DNA of 64,000 nucleotides from Bifidobacterium sp. WK041_4_12 (GTDB lineage Bacteria > Actinomycetota > Actinomycetes > Actinomycetales > Bifidobacteriaceae): NCBI RefSeq assembly GCF_041080795.1, contig NZ_CP129674.1, positions 1,054,001 through 1,118,000 on the forward strand, in the 5' to 3' direction. Positions 61,814 through 64,000 of the stretch are shown here, piece after piece. Both the position numbers and the translations under genes were made by a program. Position 1 is the stretch's first letter. Each line of letters starts with the position of its first letter. The notes beneath the pieces were generated by a model that saw only the letters and a list, made by a program, of their open reading frames with translations, made no database searches and was not told where the DNA came from.

Positions 61814-61840
61814 GAATTGATTGACTTGATTGACGTGATA
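61814..61840. repeat. 9-bp tandem repeat before aroQ
   Basis: Three units of GACTTGATT type (GAATTGATT, GACTTGATT, GACGTGATA) lie head to tail in the 124-bp gap between aroKB and aroQ, next to two 10-bp units of GCATGCGACT type. Confidence 0.5.
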
Positions 61841-61870
61841 AGAATGGCTGATTGAAACGATGGGAACGAT

Positions 61871-62320
61871 ATGGCAACAATGAAAGTACTCGTGTTGAAC
61901 GGACCTAACCTAGGTCGTCTCGGTGTTCGAGAACCCGATGTCTACGGGCATCAGGACCTTCACCAGCTTGCTGAGCAGTGCGCGCGTTGGGCGAGCGAAC
62001 TCGGTCTCGATGTCGAAGTGCGCCAGAGCGACGACGAGGCCGAGGTGATCCATTGGATCCACGAAGCCGTTGACCATCACCATCCTGTGATACTCAATCC
62101 TGCCGCCTTCACCCATTACAGCTATGGCCTGGCCGATGCCGCAGCGCAGCTTCACACGGCGAAGCTTCCTCTGATCGAGGTGCATATCTCCAATCCAGCT
62201 TCACGCGAAGCTTTCCGGCGACACTCCGTCATTTCGCCGGTAGCGACTTCAACAATCACCGGTTTGGGCTTTTTCGGCTACAAACTTGCGCTTGAGGCAG
62301 TCAGCGAACTCCAGCAATAG
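61871..62320 (+). CDS. aroQ: 3-dehydroquinate dehydratase, type II
   Basis: Dehydrates 3-dehydroquinate to 3-dehydroshikimate. The 149-residue type II enzyme has VLVLNGPNLGRLGVREPDVYG with the lid arginine and catalytic tyrosine, QSDDEAEVIHWIHEA, NPAAFTHYSYGLADA and the catalytic histidine in IEVHISNPASREAFRRHS. It is the third gene in the aroC-aroKB-aroQ row. A weak GGGAACGAT precedes the ATG. Confidence 0.94.
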   Translation: MATMKVLVLNGPNLGRLGVREPDVYGHQDLHQLAEQCARWASELGLDVEVRQSDDEAEVIHWIHEAVDHHHPVILNPAAFTHYSYGLADAAAQLHTAKLPLIEVHISNPASREAFRRHSVISPVATSTITGLGFFGYKLALEAVSELQQ

Positions 62321-62376
62321 TCGAAGACGAGTCTCGTAATGCAACGCGTCATTCGGTGATGATAGACTGAAGTTCC

Positions 62377-64000
62377 ATGGTTAGACAACATGGAACATCA
62401 CAGGAACACATCACAAAACATATTTTCGTCACCGGCGGTGTTGTATCTTCTTTAGGCAAGGGACTTACCGCTTCTTCTTTGGGAAGACTACTTCGAAGCC
62501 GTGGCATCCACGTGCTTCAGCAGAAGCTCGACCCCTATATCAACGTTGATCCAGGAACGATGAATCCCTTCCAGCACGGTGAAGTCTACGTGACTGAAGA
62601 CGGTGCAGAAACGGATCTCGACATTGGACACTACGAGAGATTCCTGGACGTTTTCCTGTCCCAGAAGGCAAATGTCACCACAGGCCAGATTTATCAGAGC
62701 GTGCTTCGCAAGGAGCGTGCCGGTGAATATCTTGGCCAATGCGTTCAGGTGATTCCCCACATCACCAATGAGATCAAGAGCAGAATGCGCGCTCAGGCAT
62801 CCGATGATGTCGATGTCATCATCACTGAAATAGGTGGAACCGTTGGTGACATTGAATCCCAGCCATTCCTTGAGGCAGCGCGTGAGGTTCGTCGTGACAT
62901 CGGCCCGGAGAACTGCATATTCGTGCACGTTTCCCTGGTGCCGTACATCGCTGCGGCACATGAGCTCAAGACAAAGCCAACGCAACATTCCGTCATGATG
63001 CTTCGACAGCTGGGCATCACACCCGATGCGCTGGTGCTTCGTTCGGACAGGCCACTCAACCAGTCCATCAAGGACAAGATTTCGCTGATGTGCGATGTCG
63101 ATGAAGAGGGAGTCGTGAACTGCGTCGATGCGCCCAGCATCTACGACGTTCCGAAGATTCTCTTCTCCGAAGGTCTTGACGCATATGTCGTTCGTGAGCT
63201 TGGACTGCCTTTCCACGATGTGGATTGGAACGAGTGGGAAGACCTGCTCGAACGCGTGCACCATCCACGCAACGAGGTCAATATCGCGATAGTTGGCAAA
63301 TACATCGATCTTCCCGATGCGTATCTCTCCGTCACCGAGGCGATCAAGGCCGGCGGCTTTGCCAACTGGTCAAAGGCCAATGTCAAATGGGTGACCGCTG
63401 ACGTGTGCGAAACCAACGAGGGCGCGCAGGCTGCACTCGGACAGATGGATGGCATCGTGATTCCTGGAGGTTTCGGCATTCGAGGCATCGAAGGCAAGAT
63501 AGGAGCGCTACGCTGGGCCAGAGAGAACAAGATACCTGCCCTGGGACTGTGCCTGGGATTGCAATCGATGGTTATCGAATACTCGCGTCACGTTCTTGGG
63601 CTTGAAGATGCCAACTCGTCTGAATTCGAGCCAGATTGCGAAAATCCCGTCATTGCAACGATGGAAGAGCAGAAGTCAATCGTTGAAGGCAATGGGGATA
63701 TGGGACACACCATGCGACTTGGCTCGTATCCGGCAGTGCTTGAACCGAAGTCCCTTGTCGCGCAGCTCTATGGCACCACGAACGTTACCGAGCGTCATCG
63801 TCACCGTTATGAAGTCAACGTTGCCTATAAGGATCGGCTGAATGAAGCCGGTTTGCATATCTCGGGAACCAGTCCGAACGGCGAACTCACTGAATTCATC
63901 GAGCTGCCGCAGTCCGTCCACCCGTTCTACGTCGGTACTCAAGCCCATCCTGAGTTCAAGTCACGCCCAACCAAGCCCCACCCACTGTTCGCAGGACTTG
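62377..64000 (+). CDS. pyrG: CTP synthase, N-terminal and most of the amidotransferase domain
   Basis: PyrG aminates UTP to CTP using glutamine and ATP. The start MVRQHGTSQEHITKHIFVTG is followed by GGVVSSLGKGLTASSLGRLL (ATP site) and DIGHYERFLD. Amidotransferase features include IPGGFGIRG and the catalytic cysteine in LGLCLGLQSMVIEY; AHPEFKSRP carries the catalytic His-Glu pair. The window ends before the stop. There is no Shine-Dalgarno before the ATG, and a TAGACT-like -10 hexamer lies about 10 bp upstream, so the mRNA may be leaderless. Confidence 0.95.
   Translation, partial: MVRQHGTSQEHITKHIFVTGGVVSSLGKGLTASSLGRLLRSRGIHVLQQKLDPYINVDPGTMNPFQHGEVYVTEDGAETDLDIGHYERFLDVFLSQKANVTTGQIYQSVLRKERAGEYLGQCVQVIPHITNEIKSRMRAQASDDVDVIITEIGGTVGDIESQPFLEAAREVRRDIGPENCIFVHVSLVPYIAAAHELKTKPTQHSVMMLRQLGITPDALVLRSDRPLNQSIKDKISLMCDVDEEGVVNCVDAPSIYDVPKILFSEGLDAYVVRELGLPFHDVDWNEWEDLLERVHHPRNEVNIAIVGKYIDLPDAYLSVTEAIKAGGFANWSKANVKWVTADVCETNEGAQAALGQMDGIVIPGGFGIRGIEGKIGALRWARENKIPALGLCLGLQSMVIEYSRHVLGLEDANSSEFEPDCENPVIATMEEQKSIVEGNGDMGHTMRLGSYPAVLEPKSLVAQLYGTTNVTERHRHRYEVNVAYKDRLNEAGLHISGTSPNGELTEFIELPQSVHPFYVGTQAHPEFKSRPTKPHPLFAGL

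Noticed and set aside
1..64000. CRISPR array, rRNA genes or a complete prophage
   Set aside because: No direct-repeat/spacer pattern, no rRNA sequence, and only an integrase fragment; the tandem arrays found have no spacers.

Overview
The window is a stretch of actinobacterial chromosome that reads as a Bifidobacterium or close relative. The main reason is a contiguous bifid-shunt locus (xfp phosphoketolase, pta, ackA, 39.8-45.6 kb). A cytidylate kinase-Der fusion, a shikimate kinase-dehydroquinate synthase fusion, MmpL, YajC, DUF3017 and DUF6350 proteins, and a LexA box of the actinobacterial CGAAC-N4-GTTCG type support it. Genus is inferred from gene content only.

0-13.6 kb is a mostly co-directional housekeeping run: end of yebC, ruvC, LexA box, ruvA, ruvB, yajC, apt, sucC, sucD, a DUF6350 membrane protein, purH, DUF3017, then a convergent aquaporin gene with an acidic repetitive tail, an rluB-type pseudouridine synthase and cmk-der.

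14.2-21.5 kb is one seven-gene operon: iron-dependent alcohol dehydrogenase, MetN-MetI-MetQ-type ABC importer, DUF1684 protein, class I aminotransferase and a dehydrogenase resembling E. coli HcxA/YbdH. It looks like an uptake-plus-transamination-plus-reduction pathway for a methionine-like amino acid.

21.5-30.6 kb is an accessory region full of debris. It holds a broken HigB-HigA type toxin-antitoxin pair, a glycosyltransferase start, a decayed IS30 transposase lacking its catalytic glutamate, two C-terminal LPYTG surface-protein remnants, and fragments of IS256 and IS3 transposases and a tyrosine integrase beside a tRNA-Pro gene. One intact pair sits in the middle: a large MmpL-type exporter and a divergent TetR regulator.

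30.7-39.6 kb carries a multi-pass membrane protein, aroA, a HisN-like phosphatase, a LysR regulator divergent from a TDT-family transporter, and aspA divergent from a second LysR regulator. 39.7-45.6 kb is the energy locus: Xfp makes acetyl phosphate, AckA converts it to acetate and ATP, and Pta exchanges it with acetyl-CoA.

46-64 kb is core again: guaA, pcrA, rpsD, a small holin-like protein, a histidine phosphatase, a DUF948 protein, a small membrane protein, alaS, ruvX, mltG, an A24 prepilin peptidase on the other strand, aroC, aroK-aroB, aroQ and the first part of pyrG.

Two layers of structure lie outside the genes. A family of 103-124 bp hairpin elements with shared GAGTTTTGTTGCC ends occurs four times, always just downstream of a plus-strand gene. 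Short-period tandem arrays (9-17 bp) occupy several intergenic regions, and similar repeats occur inside gene termini.
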